A model generated the notes under the pieces. The model worked only from the letters and a program-made list of their open reading frames with translations, searched no databases and was not told where the DNA came from. DNA of 64,000 nt. Origin: Croceivirga sp009797885. Its GTDB lineage: Bacteria; Bacteroidota; Bacteroidia; Flavobacteriales; Flavobacteriaceae. Of this stretch, positions 17,340-24,867 are shown in pieces. Location: contig AP035880.1 of the NCBI GenBank assembly GCA_045866215.1, positions 2,480,001 to 2,544,000 of the forward strand, read 5' to 3'. The first letter of the stretch is position 1, and each line of letters opens with the position of its first letter. A program made the position numbers and the translations under genes.

Positions 17340-17430
17340 AAGGACGTGTTTTTAAGCCAAGTAATTGATTTCTTGTTGGCCGTACTGTTACATTGGTTAC
17401 AAACCTCCAATAATTAAATTGAAAATTTGC

Positions 17431-17442
17431 TGATTAATATCA
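17431..17442. promoter_or_regulatory. Orphan Crp/Fnr-type box
   Basis: TGATTAATATCA matches TGAY-N4-RTCA but has no TANNTT element at the standard distance on either strand. It lies 71 bases (about seven helical turns) upstream of the box at 17502 and 91 bases before the MBL-rhodanese start codon. Confidence 0.45.
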
Positions 17443-17501
17443 GCCCAAATCATCACCTATTGTGATAGGGTGGTGGACCAACAGGCTTCTTTGATGGAAA
17501 C

Positions 17502-17544
17502 TGACCCAGATCATTTTCTTTTTGATGTTCCATGCTTACATTGG
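17502..17544 (+). promoter_or_regulatory. Crp/Fnr-type box promoter without an annotated gene, drives the predicted small RNA
   Basis: Box TGACCCAGATCA at 17502-17513 and -7 element TACATTGG at 17537-17544, in the same 35-base geometry as the other promoters. Transcription would start near 17550. Confidence 0.65.
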
Positions 17545-17549
17545 CCCGA

Positions 17550-17811
17550 ACAATTTTACCCTTCCCAAGGGTAAAATAAAAACCGGAATTATTGGCAATG
17601 CAGGACGGTTGTATTGTTGGCATTGTCAAGAATCCAAGAAAACACCTTGAACGATATTAGTTAGGTCAAGGCTCATGATAAAGATGGTCCAGCAGGCCGA
17701 AACTAGGCTTGAATGGTATTGGACTACAGAACATGATAGCGTACGATTGGTTTGAAAGATGCTATCTTTTTCATGATGGGAACAGGAGGCCCCAGCCTCC
17801 TGTTCCTTTTT
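17550..17811 (+). ncRNA. Candidate regulated small RNA, about 260 nt
   Basis: Predicted from signals, not from a known family. The box promoter at 17502 points here. The first bases form a perfect 11-bp hairpin (ATTTTACCCTT at 17553-17563 with AAGGGTAAAAT at 17567-17577). The end is a perfect 12-bp hairpin with a T-run (17779-17811). Between them no gene is evident; two tiny reading frames exist (20 codons at 17598-17660 and 26 codons at 17675-17755, the second with AAGG a few bases before its ATG), so a small-protein mRNA is the alternative. A switch-like pairing is possible: GATAGC at 17735-17740 can pair with GCTATC at 17761-17766. The rest of the 593-base region (17340-17550 and 17812-17932) shows no gene. 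Confidence 0.55.
17779..17811 (+). terminator. Strong rho-independent terminator on the plus strand
   Basis: GGAACAGGAGGC (17779-17790), loop CCCA, GCCTCCTGTTCC (17795-17806), then TTTTT. A 12-bp perfect stem with a tetraloop and T-run. No plus-strand gene precedes it, so it marks the end of an unannotated transcript. Confidence 0.85.
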
Positions 17812-17932
17812 GTAGCAGGCTTTGGTTCATGCACCTAAAAGGAATAAAGGTTCGCCTCACCGCATTTTAGGAAAAGGGAAGTGGGTTTCCTTTCTAAAAG
17901 GAAGGTGCTACTTTTAAATGGTGGGGTGCTTT

Positions 17933-18553
17933 CTAAAGCTGTAATCGTTGCAATTCCCAATTTCCTTCTTTCTTGACGGCAACGAGTTTTGGAGCCATTA
18001 GTTTTGAATGTATTTTGGGGAGCTTGTATCGACTTTTCTTCATTTGGATATTGTACCTCCTATTCAAAAACTTAATGATGTTCCCATCGGTATCCATAAG
18101 CACTTCATGGAATTTGTACTCATAGATGTTCAGCTTAAATTCGTTCTGGCCCCTAAGGATTTTTTCAAAAAAGATGCCTGTGGTATACCCATCTTTAAAT
18201 GGCCGCACATTCAAGAATTCATGTTGTACCACCAATTCCCCTTTGGTATTGATGAAGCCAAACATAGGGATATCATCCACTACCTTTTTCACTATGCAAC
18301 GACCATTGGAAAAATGTGGGTACGCTATCGCCATGATACCGTTGTCCGAATCCACTTCTTTTCCGGTCCAATGCAGATCGTTTCTAAAATCGATGATAAT
18401 GTTCCCTAAATCATCAATAAATGCCCATTCCTCCCCTTGCCGTATAGCAGCCAATCCTTCGTGAAAGGGGGTTACTTCATCCAAGCTTTCAGGGAGTTGT
18501 GCGGTTACCCCGGCACATAGTACTACTGCCATCAATACAAACATTCTTTTCAT
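17933..18553 (-). CDS. Secreted WG-repeat-like protein
   Basis: 206 residues with a signal peptide (MKRMFVLMAVVLCAGVTAQ). The mature part has WG-type repeats: FHEGLAAIRQGEEWAFIDDLGNIII, then a second copy FSNGRCIVKK...GFINTKGELVV, the alternating aromatic-Gly pattern of KWG/WG-repeat proteins, which form beta-propeller-like or surface structures. The molecular role is not known. It follows the DUF2267-like gene after 22 bases, so both are one minus-strand operon. Confidence 0.75.
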   Translation of the reverse strand: MKRMFVLMAVVLCAGVTAQLPESLDEVTPFHEGLAAIRQGEEWAFIDDLGNIIIDFRNDLHWTGKEVDSDNGIMAIAYPHFSNGRCIVKKVVDDIPMFGFINTKGELVVQHEFLNVRPFKDGYTTGIFFEKILRGQNEFKLNIYEYKFHEVLMDTDGNIIKFLNRRYNIQMKKSRYKLPKIHSKLMAPKLVAVKKEGNWELQRLQL

Positions 18554-18575
18554 GACCTTAATTTTTAAGGGTTAG

Positions 18576-19028
18576 TTAAAACATGAGATTTGAATACACC
18601 ATGTTCTTTAATTCTTTTGGCAACGAATCCCGTATATCCTGGAGCTCTCCCAGGGAAACGTATTGTCGCAAATAAATAAAGGTGGTCCTTATGTACTGTT
18701 CGGCCACCTCTTCGCTATATTCAAAGTCGTTCACGGCAGCGGCACCGTCGTGCTTTCTCACTAAATCGATAAAATCCGGCATGCGTTTTATTCGTAGCTT
18801 TTTCTTTTTACCGCTCCAACCATGAACGTATGCACCCTTTATAAACATAGGTAGCTGGGCGATAAGCTGTAGTGATTCTTGAATTGGAATAATATCGCGT
18901 AAGGCGTGGAGGACGGCAATGAGTATCCGTCCTGCTTTATCGGTATTATTACCAAGGTTCATTGCTTTGGCATATCCTTTTAAGAACCTATTTCCTTCTG
19001 ATGCATATTGATTAAAGTTTAGTGCCAT
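18576..19028 (-). CDS. DUF2267-like protein
   Basis: 150-residue helical protein. The pattern AGRILIAVLHALRDIIPIQESLQLIAQLPMFIKGAYVHGW resembles the DUF2267 family (LRaVLhaLRdrLp...LpallRG.y..gW). Function is unproven; such genes often sit among Usp and other stress genes, as here. It is divergent from the Usp gene at 19165; the shared intergenic region has one box (19083-19094) 54 bases from its start, but its minus-strand -7 sequence (AATATTTG) is imperfect, so co-regulation is possible, not clear. Confidence 0.78.
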   Translation of the reverse strand: MALNFNQYASEGNRFLKGYAKAMNLGNNTDKAGRILIAVLHALRDIIPIQESLQLIAQLPMFIKGAYVHGWSGKKKKLRIKRMPDFIDLVRKHDGAAAVNDFEYSEEVAEQYIRTTFIYLRQYVSLGELQDIRDSLPKELKNMVYSNLMF

Positions 19029-19082
19029 TGACTTTCAAATTTCAGATCATACAAATATTGCCATCAAGGGCCGCTTACAAAA

Positions 19083-19125
19083 TGACCTGTATCATGGGGC
19101 AGTAGTTATGGGCAATCTATTTTAG
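19083..19125 (+). promoter_or_regulatory. Crp/Fnr-type box promoter of the Usp gene at 19165
   Basis: Box TGACCTGTATCA at 19083-19094 and -7 element TATTTTAG at 19118-19125. The box may also act on the divergent DUF2267-like gene. Confidence 0.72.
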
Positions 19126-19164
19126 TGATTCCAAAAAGAGGACAAAGCTTTTTTGGTCAGCATC

Positions 19165-20010
19165 ATGAAAACAATACTTGTACCCATAGACTTTTCAGAA
19201 CATTCCCAAAATGCTTTGGAGGTAGCTTCATTTTTGGCAAAACAACACGATGCAAAAATCATCCTCTTTCATATGATCGGAATATCTGAATCCGTGTTTG
19301 CCAAATCGGAACTGGAGGAAGAAGGGGAAGTAAAGTATTACCTGCAACTGGCCAAAAAGAAATTGAGGTCTTTTTTGGACAGATCGTATTTGTCAGATCT
19401 CCGAATAGAAACCATTATCCAAAACCTTAAGGATTTTAGTGAGGTGTCAATGGTTGCTCAAGAGAAGCAAGCCGATTTGGTGGTAATGGGTTCCCATGGG
19501 GCCAGTACATTTCATGCATTTTTTGTGGGTTCAAATACGGAGAAGGTAGTGCGTACTTCCCATATCCCGGTTTTGGTCATAAAGTCCAAACATTCCGGTT
19601 TCCCCATCAAAAGGATTTTGTTTGCAACGGACCTAAGTCCAGAAAGTGCTTATGCCTATGGAAAAGTAGAGGCCTTGGCCAAAACGTTTCATGCGGAGCT
19701 GCGCATAGTTCATGTGAATACCATTGGGGTCAACTATAGAAGTAATTCCAAAATCCGGGAGGATATAGTTTCTTTCAGTGAACTGTTGAAGAAAATCGTG
19801 GATGTTGAAATACATGATGACAGCACCGTGGAGGATGGAATATTCAACCATGCCATGAACATAAACGCAGACATTGTGGCATTGTCCACCAGGGGCAGAA
19901 AGGGCCTGGCACATTTCTTTCTGGGAAGTATAGGTGAAAACGTGGCAAATACGGTAAAACTCCCTGTGCTTACCATTAGGGCCCAATTAAACCCTAAAAA
20001 GCAATTGTAG
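19165..20010 (+). CDS. Universal stress protein, two intact UspA domains
   Basis: 281 residues. This is the only Usp of the island in which both halves keep the nucleotide loop: GSHGASTFHAFFVGS in the first and STRGRKGLAHFFLGS in the second (first Gly replaced by Ser). ATP binding in both halves is therefore likely, and it may represent the ancestral form from which the degenerate members arose. The ATG at 19165 gives the standard start MKTILVPIDFSEHS; an in-frame TTG at 19153 is less likely. Its last 24 bases overlap the end of the convergent TerB-like gene. Confidence 0.93.
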   Translation: MKTILVPIDFSEHSQNALEVASFLAKQHDAKIILFHMIGISESVFAKSELEEEGEVKYYLQLAKKKLRSFLDRSYLSDLRIETIIQNLKDFSEVSMVAQEKQADLVVMGSHGASTFHAFFVGSNTEKVVRTSHIPVLVIKSKHSGFPIKRILFATDLSPESAYAYGKVEALAKTFHAELRIVHVNTIGVNYRSNSKIREDIVSFSELLKKIVDVEIHDDSTVEDGIFNHAMNINADIVALSTRGRKGLAHFFLGSIGENVANTVKLPVLTIRAQLNPKKQL

Positions 20011-20394
20011 CCTTCCCAACAATACCAACTCCGCTTTATTGCTCCCAAAAAAAGCACCGGCTATTGCCCTTGCAGTGGACATGGTCAGGTTTTTGATCTC
20101 TTCGCTGAAAAGGGCTTTATTGGACGTATAAAAAGCTTCAAAGTCTTCGTAGCAGGTTTCACTGTCCTTTTCATATTCCAATAGCCAATCAAAAACCGTC
20201 TCTATCTGGAAAGCGGCATCTGTTCCAAACTCATCCACACTATCATCCAGCGGTAGCCAATGCTCCCTTACCAATTCCGTTAAGCATTCCATTTCTTTGG
20301 CGTGCACGCTACGATCGGCCATGGCTATGGCATAGAATAACTTTCCCAGATTTTGATAGAATTCCTTGCTTTTTTTACTCTTGGCATCCAACAT
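19987..20394 (-). CDS. TerB-like helical protein
   Basis: 135 residues, all helical, with the TerB-like features LGKLFYAIAMADRSVHAKEM, the acidic pattern (A-x-A-D-x-x-V-x-x-x-E) that starts TerB-type domains in tellurite-resistance and stress gene clusters. The rest is less conserved and ends in a hydrophobic segment. Function is unknown. It has its own box promoter (20417-20459, minus strand) and its 3' end overlaps the convergent Usp gene by 24 bases, so the two co-induced transcripts would be complementary at their ends. Confidence 0.7.
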   Translation of the reverse strand: MLDAKSKKSKEFYQNLGKLFYAIAMADRSVHAKEMECLTELVREHWLPLDDSVDEFGTDAAFQIETVFDWLLEYEKDSETCYEDFEAFYTSNKALFSEEIKNLTMSTARAIAGAFFGSNKAELVLLGRLQLLFRV

Positions 20395-20416
20395 TTTCTT
20401 ACCTTTTAAACTAAGT

Positions 20417-20459
20417 TTAAAATAACAAAAGATTCACTTTCCCTCTATGATGTAAATCA
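20417..20459 (-). promoter_or_regulatory. Crp/Fnr-type box promoter of the TerB-like gene, next to the kinase start
   Basis: Box TGATGTAAATCA at 20448-20459; on the minus strand the -7 element TATTTTAA starts at 20424, 35 bases after the box start. On the plus strand the box ends 22 bases before the kinase ATG, a position better suited to repression than activation of the kinase-regulator operon. Confidence 0.7.
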
Positions 20460-20481
20460 GTGTTCACCCAATTCCCAACCC

Positions 20482-22011
20482 ATGAAACTATTTGAGGAAA
20501 ATGATATTTTTAGAATATTGTCGGAAGCGGTGTCCGAAGGGATTCTTATCGTAAATGACAAACAGCAGATTGTGGCCAGTAATTCCGTGGCCAATCACAT
20601 GTTCGGTTACTCGGGGGAGACATTGAACGGCCAATTTCTTAAGGTTTTGTTGCCAAACAGTGCCCAGTCCATGCATGGAAAATATTTTGATGGTTTTTTG
20701 CAAAAGGGAAAACGAAGAAATATGGGCCTTGGGCTGGACTTGCAAGGGGTAAGGCAAGATGGGAGCGAATTCCCCCTGGAAATTGGACTCAACCCTTTTA
20801 AGCTATTGCAAAAAAAATATGTAATGGCCCTGGTGGTGGATATCACCGAACGGAAAAAGGCGGAACAGGCCATAGGCCATTGGTTCCGTATTTTTAATGA
20901 GTCGCTTAATGAAATCTATGTATTTGACACCAAAACCCTGAAATTTATAAATATCAACCATGGAGCCCAACTGAATCTTGGTTATACCATAGAAGAATTC
21001 CATCAAATGTCCGTTTTGGATATTAAACCGGAATTGACCAAGGAAAGCCTAAAAAGACTTATTTGGCCTTTAACAAAAAACAAAAAGGACAAGATCGATT
21101 TTGAAACGATCCACAGAAGAAAGGACGGTACTACCTATCCTGTTGAGGTACATTTACAATTGTCATACATTGAGAAAAAAGAGGTCTGTGTGGCCATAGT
21201 ACTGGATATCACGGATAGGAAGAACTATACTGAAAAGCTGGAGCATACCGTTGAGGAACGCACCCTCCAACTCAGGAACGCACTTAAAAAAGAAAAAGAG
21301 TTGAACGAACTAAAGACAAAATTCCTCTCTTTGGTGTCCCATGAGTTCAAAACTCCCCTGACCAGTATCCTGACCTCAATAACGCTTTTGTCCAAGTATA
21401 CGGATTCCAATCAACAGGAGAAAAGGGACAAACACATCAAGACCATAAAATCCAAGGTGAAATATTTGGACAATATCCTTTCGGATTTTCTTTCCATAGA
21501 ACGACTGGAAACAGGAAAGGTAAGGTACAATACCACCACATTCCCTTTGAGCAAACTCGTCAATGAGGTCATTTATACCTCCAACTCCTTACTTAAGGAA
21601 GGCCAACGTATCCTATATCCCAAAGGAATAGATGGCATAATGGTCAATTTTGATGAAAAGATCATGGCCTTGTCCTTGTCCAATCTTTTGCTCAATGCCA
21701 TAAAATATTCTTCTGAAGAGACCAATGTGGAACTGGCGGTGGAAGAAACCAAGGATTGCCTTCTCATACATATCCGTGATCAGGGGGTAGGGATACCAAA
21801 GGAAGACCACCCCTTTATTTTTGACAGATATTACAGGGCCAGCAATGTTTTGACGACCCAGGGGACCGGAATTGGTTTAAACATTGCCCGGCAACATATT
21901 GTGAATCTGGGCGGAGAGATTTTATTTGAGAGCGAGCTTGGTCGTGGCTCTACATTTACCCTAAAGATTCCCATTAAATCAAAGCGCGATGAAAAAGATC
22001 CTGTTGGTTGA
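20482..22011 (+). CDS. PAS-domain sensor histidine kinase, partner of the REC-Crp/Fnr regulator
   Basis: 509-residue soluble kinase with no membrane helix. PAS 1 (about 8-125) and PAS 2 (about 133-248) are followed by a short coiled coil, a HisKA domain with the phospho-acceptor H287 (SLVSHEFKTPLTS) and a HATPase domain with N, G1 and G2 boxes (DQGVGIPKE, GTGIGLNIA). PAS 1 resembles the FixL class: H65 falls at the heme-ligand position and the RRNMG...DGSEFP stretch aligns, but the FixL distal arginine is replaced (L85). Intracellular sensing of redox, oxygen or energy state is plausible; the ligand is unknown. Its end overlaps the regulator gene by 23 bases. Confidence 0.93.
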   Translation: MKLFEENDIFRILSEAVSEGILIVNDKQQIVASNSVANHMFGYSGETLNGQFLKVLLPNSAQSMHGKYFDGFLQKGKRRNMGLGLDLQGVRQDGSEFPLEIGLNPFKLLQKKYVMALVVDITERKKAEQAIGHWFRIFNESLNEIYVFDTKTLKFININHGAQLNLGYTIEEFHQMSVLDIKPELTKESLKRLIWPLTKNKKDKIDFETIHRRKDGTTYPVEVHLQLSYIEKKEVCVAIVLDITDRKNYTEKLEHTVEERTLQLRNALKKEKELNELKTKFLSLVSHEFKTPLTSILTSITLLSKYTDSNQQEKRDKHIKTIKSKVKYLDNILSDFLSIERLETGKVRYNTTTFPLSKLVNEVIYTSNSLLKEGQRILYPKGIDGIMVNFDEKIMALSLSNLLLNAIKYSSEETNVELAVEETKDCLLIHIRDQGVGIPKEDHPFIFDRYYRASNVLTTQGTGIGLNIARQHIVNLGGEILFESELGRGSTFTLKIPIKSKRDEKDPVG

Positions 22012-23038
22012 AGATGATATTTCCCTGAGGGAAAACATGGAAGAACTTTTGGACCTCTCCGGTTTTTCCGTTTGTGCGGTGGCCAATGGCCGTGCGGCCA
22101 TAGCAATGGCCAAAAAGGAAATGCCAGATTTAATATTATGTGATATAATGATGCCGGAAATGGACGGCTATGCCGTTTTGGAGCACCTTTCGGCTTCCCC
22201 AAAAACCTGTAAAATACCTTTTGTGTTCGTCTCGGCCAAAACCGAAAGGCATGATGTACGAAAAGGAATGGACCTGGGTGCGGATGACTATCTTACAAAG
22301 CCCTTTGAGGAGGAGGAATTACTGAATACCATCCATAGTAGACTGAACAAGGCAGAGGCACTTAACAATGCGTTTTCGGATTGGCGCACAAACAATGTCA
22401 AGAACAATGAAATAAGGACATTACACCAGTTGAAGAATTTTTTTGACGACCATGGGGAAATACTTTCCTTTAAAAAGGAAGAATCCATTTATAAAGAAGG
22501 GGACCACTCCAATAAAATCTACCTCATACTTAAAGGTTCCGTAAAATGCTACAAACTGGACGAACAGGGCAAGGAATTGATAACGTCGGTTTATGCCACC
22601 GATGAGTTCCTGGGCTTCACTTCATTAATGGACTATGTTCCCTATCAAGAATTTGCCGTGGCCCTAGAAGATGTTGAACTCGCAGGGATTTCAAAGCCCC
22701 AGCTCAAGACCATTTTGGAGGAAAACCAACATGTTTCCCTGGAGGTTTTGGAGGTAATGGTGGAGAGTATTGCCGAAATAAAAAAACAACTTTTACAAAT
22801 GGCCTATAGCTCTGTACGAAAGCGCACGGCATACACGCTCTTACAGTTTGCCCGTGCCATGGGCAACAAAATGGGGAAACCCCTAAAAATTGCAAGAAGC
22901 GACTTGGCTGGGGCTGCAGGGGTGGCCACCGAAAGTCTTATAAGGACACTTTCGGATTTTAAGCAAGAGGGACTGATTGCCGTTGAAAATAGGAACATTA
23001 TTATTCTGGACCCGGAAACACTTCAACATATTGGCTGA
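21989..23038 (+). CDS. Hybrid response regulator: receiver + cNMP-type sensor + Crp/Fnr winged helix
   Basis: 349 residues. Receiver domain 1-120 with acidic pocket (E8, D9), phospho-acceptor D52 (LILCDIMMPEMDG), S82 and K104. A linker leads to a Crp-type cyclic-nucleotide-binding-fold barrel (about 150-245, KEESIYKEGDHSNKIYLILKG) and a C-terminal Crp/Fnr helix-turn-helix (about 275-345). The recognition helix contains ESLIR, keeping the Glu and Arg four residues apart used by Crp (ETVGR) and Fnr (ETISR) to read TGA half-sites. No Fnr iron-sulfur cysteine cluster is present at the N terminus, so the input should be phosphorylation by the kinase encoded upstream. It is the best candidate for binding the TGAY-N4-RTCA boxes of the island (inference). 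Confidence 0.93.
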   Translation: MKKILLVEDDISLRENMEELLDLSGFSVCAVANGRAAIAMAKKEMPDLILCDIMMPEMDGYAVLEHLSASPKTCKIPFVFVSAKTERHDVRKGMDLGADDYLTKPFEEEELLNTIHSRLNKAEALNNAFSDWRTNNVKNNEIRTLHQLKNFFDDHGEILSFKKEESIYKEGDHSNKIYLILKGSVKCYKLDEQGKELITSVYATDEFLGFTSLMDYVPYQEFAVALEDVELAGISKPQLKTILEENQHVSLEVLEVMVESIAEIKKQLLQMAYSSVRKRTAYTLLQFARAMGNKMGKPLKIARSDLAGAAGVATESLIRTLSDFKQEGLIAVENRNIIILDPETLQHIG

Positions 23039-23041
23039 AAT

Positions 23042-23084
23042 TGATATTTATCATTACAATTCGCATGGCGGTGCTATAATTTAG
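23042..23084 (+). promoter_or_regulatory. Crp/Fnr-type box promoter of the Usp gene at 23102
   Basis: Box TGATATTTATCA at 23042-23053, three bases after the regulator stop codon, and -7 element TAATTTAG at 23077-23084. Confidence 0.75.
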
Positions 23085-23101
23085 CATGGTTATTTTTTGT
23101 G

Positions 23102-23944
23102 ATGAAAAATATTCTAGTCCCTACGGATTTTTCAGAGAATGCTGAAAATGCCTTTAGATATGCGCAGCATCTGTACAGGCCATTTCAATGCAATTTTTTT
23201 CTAACACATATAGATGGCCAATTAAACGTTCAAAACGGCTCTTTTGCCCCAATCAACAAGGGAAACAGGACGAAAACCGCAAAACCTGCAAAGGAGATCC
23301 TGTCCGATCTTTTAACCAAAACAAAACGGGGAAATACCAATAAAGACCATTGTTTTTATGCGATATACGAGCACGGGTTCTTTATTGAATCCATTAAAAG
23401 ACAATTGGAGGAACGCGAAATAGATTTAATTGTGATGGGCACGAAAGGGGTTTCCGGCCCAAAAGAAAAAGTGGTGGGAAGTAACACGGGTGATGTCATA
23501 ACCAAGGTACAACACAACACCTTGGTAGTCCCCAATGATGTAGCGCTTTCCAAGCCAAGGGAAATCGCTTTTCCCACAGATTACAATATTTTTTATTCCC
23601 ATGATATCCTGAGCGCAATCACCGAAATGCTTGAATTGAACAAGGCAGGTCTCAGAATAGTGAACGTGGGCAGAAAAGGGGCCGTGTTGAGCCATGAGCA
23701 AAAGGGGAACAAGGCATACCTGTTGGATTTTATGGAAGAGACCCATCCAAACAACTACAGTTTCCACACCTTCACCAATAAAAAGGTAAAATTGGCGATA
23801 GAGGGTTTTGTGGAAAAGCGGGATGTGGAAATGATCATCATGGTGGCGAAGAACCTTAATTTCATACAACAACTACTTTTTGATTCCATTGTGGAGAAAA
23901 TAAGTTTCCACTCCAAGGTCCCGTTCTATGTAATCCACGATTGA
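23102..23944 (+). CDS. Universal stress protein, tandem UspA domains
   Basis: 280 residues starting MKNILVPTDFSENAENAF. The first half has the intact loop GTKGVSGPKEKVVGS. The second half is shortened around the loop and ends VPFYVIHD, so only the N-terminal half should bind nucleotide. A basic insert (KGNRTKTAKPAKE, about residue 55-65) lies between the first strand-helix units. Lies directly behind the two-component regulator with its own box promoter. The ATG at 23102 is favoured over the GTG one codon upstream. Confidence 0.92.
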   Translation: MKNILVPTDFSENAENAFRYAQHLYRPFQCNFFLTHIDGQLNVQNGSFAPINKGNRTKTAKPAKEILSDLLTKTKRGNTNKDHCFYAIYEHGFFIESIKRQLEEREIDLIVMGTKGVSGPKEKVVGSNTGDVITKVQHNTLVVPNDVALSKPREIAFPTDYNIFYSHDILSAITEMLELNKAGLRIVNVGRKGAVLSHEQKGNKAYLLDFMEETHPNNYSFHTFTNKKVKLAIEGFVEKRDVEMIIMVAKNLNFIQQLLFDSIVEKISFHSKVPFYVIHD

Positions 23945-23949
23945 GGTAT

Positions 23950-23992
23950 TGACCCATATCATTTCCCAAGGAAATCCTTCCGGTTACTTTTG
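23950..23992 (+). promoter_or_regulatory. Crp/Fnr-type box promoter of the three-gene Usp operon
   Basis: Box TGACCCATATCA at 23950-23961 and a perfect -7 element TACTTTTG at 23985-23992. The predicted start of transcription near 23998 rules out the longer in-frame start at 23949 and fixes the ATG at 24012. Confidence 0.8.
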
Positions 23993-24011
23993 GAAAATAA
24001 GGATCAAACAT

Positions 24012-24857
24012 ATGCGAACGGTACTTATACCAACGGATTTTTCGGAAAATGCACTGCAGGCACTTACCTATGCCCAGGAAATCTTTAAGTGTACAAGAAC
24101 GGTTTTCTACCTACTGCATGCCTATGACGATAACCTATATGTCAACTCCGAAAAGTCAACCCCCAAAGATAGAAAACGGAAAAGTCAAGAGTTGTATAAG
24201 AGAACCGTGGAAAGCCTAAAAGTAGTGGTCGAACGGACAGAAGGGTTACCACCAAACCCAAAACATAGCTTTGAAACCATAGCATCATCCGATAGTCTGG
24301 TGGATGCGGTCAATGATGCTGTAAACCGCCTCAATGTGGACATTGTGGTCATGGGTACCAAGGGCGGGACCAGCGATAATAAGACCATTTTTGGCAGTTA
24401 TACGATTCAGGTCTTTAAATATGTAGTTTGCCCCGTTTTGGCGATTCCCGGGAAGGTAGAATTCAGGCCGCCAAAAAGAATCCTTTTTCCCACGGATTAT
24501 ATGGTCCCCTATAAACGAAGGGAGTTAAAACTTTTGGGAGAGTTGGCCGGACAGTTCAAATCTGAAATCCATTTTTTGTACCTATCCGATTTTGATGTAC
24601 TGAGCAATCGGCAGGTGGACAATAAACTGTTTTTAAAAGGGACGCTTGACAAGGCCTACCTTTTTTTTGAAACCGCCAAAACACAGCATAAGGTAAATGC
24701 AATTTTGGAATGTATTGCTAAAAAGGAAATGGACATGCTTACCATGGTCAATTCCCGCCATTCCTTTTTTGAGGATATGCTATACCGATCATCTGTAGAT
24801 GAATTGGGCATGAAGGTCAAGATTCCGTTCCTAGTAATGCAAAATTTACCGAGATAA
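24012..24857 (+). CDS. Universal stress protein, first of a three-gene Usp operon
   Basis: 281 residues from the ATG at 24012 (MRTVLIPTDFSENAL). Intact loop GTKGGTSDNKTIFGS in the first half; the second half starts at the family strand RILFPTDYMVPYK and has the degenerate tail NSRHSFFEDMLYRSSVDELG, with no Gly-rich loop. Followed after ten bases by another Usp gene. The longer reading frame from 23949 would cover the promoter and is rejected. Confidence 0.92.
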   Translation: MRTVLIPTDFSENALQALTYAQEIFKCTRTVFYLLHAYDDNLYVNSEKSTPKDRKRKSQELYKRTVESLKVVVERTEGLPPNPKHSFETIASSDSLVDAVNDAVNRLNVDIVVMGTKGGTSDNKTIFGSYTIQVFKYVVCPVLAIPGKVEFRPPKRILFPTDYMVPYKRRELKLLGELAGQFKSEIHFLYLSDFDVLSNRQVDNKLFLKGTLDKAYLFFETAKTQHKVNAILECIAKKEMDMLTMVNSRHSFFEDMLYRSSVDELGMKVKIPFLVMQNLPR

Positions 24858-24867
24858 TACCAAAACA

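Noticed and set aside
17598..17660. 20-codon frame inside the small RNA candidate
   Set aside because: Too short, no translation signal and no feature beyond chance. The 26-codon frame at 17675-17755 is mentioned as an alternative but not called either.
20482..20860. Heme-binding FixL-type oxygen sensor in the first PAS domain of the kinase
   Set aside because: H65 aligns with the FixL heme ligand and the surrounding pattern is similar, but the same pattern occurs in many non-heme PAS domains and the distal arginine is missing. Not claimed.
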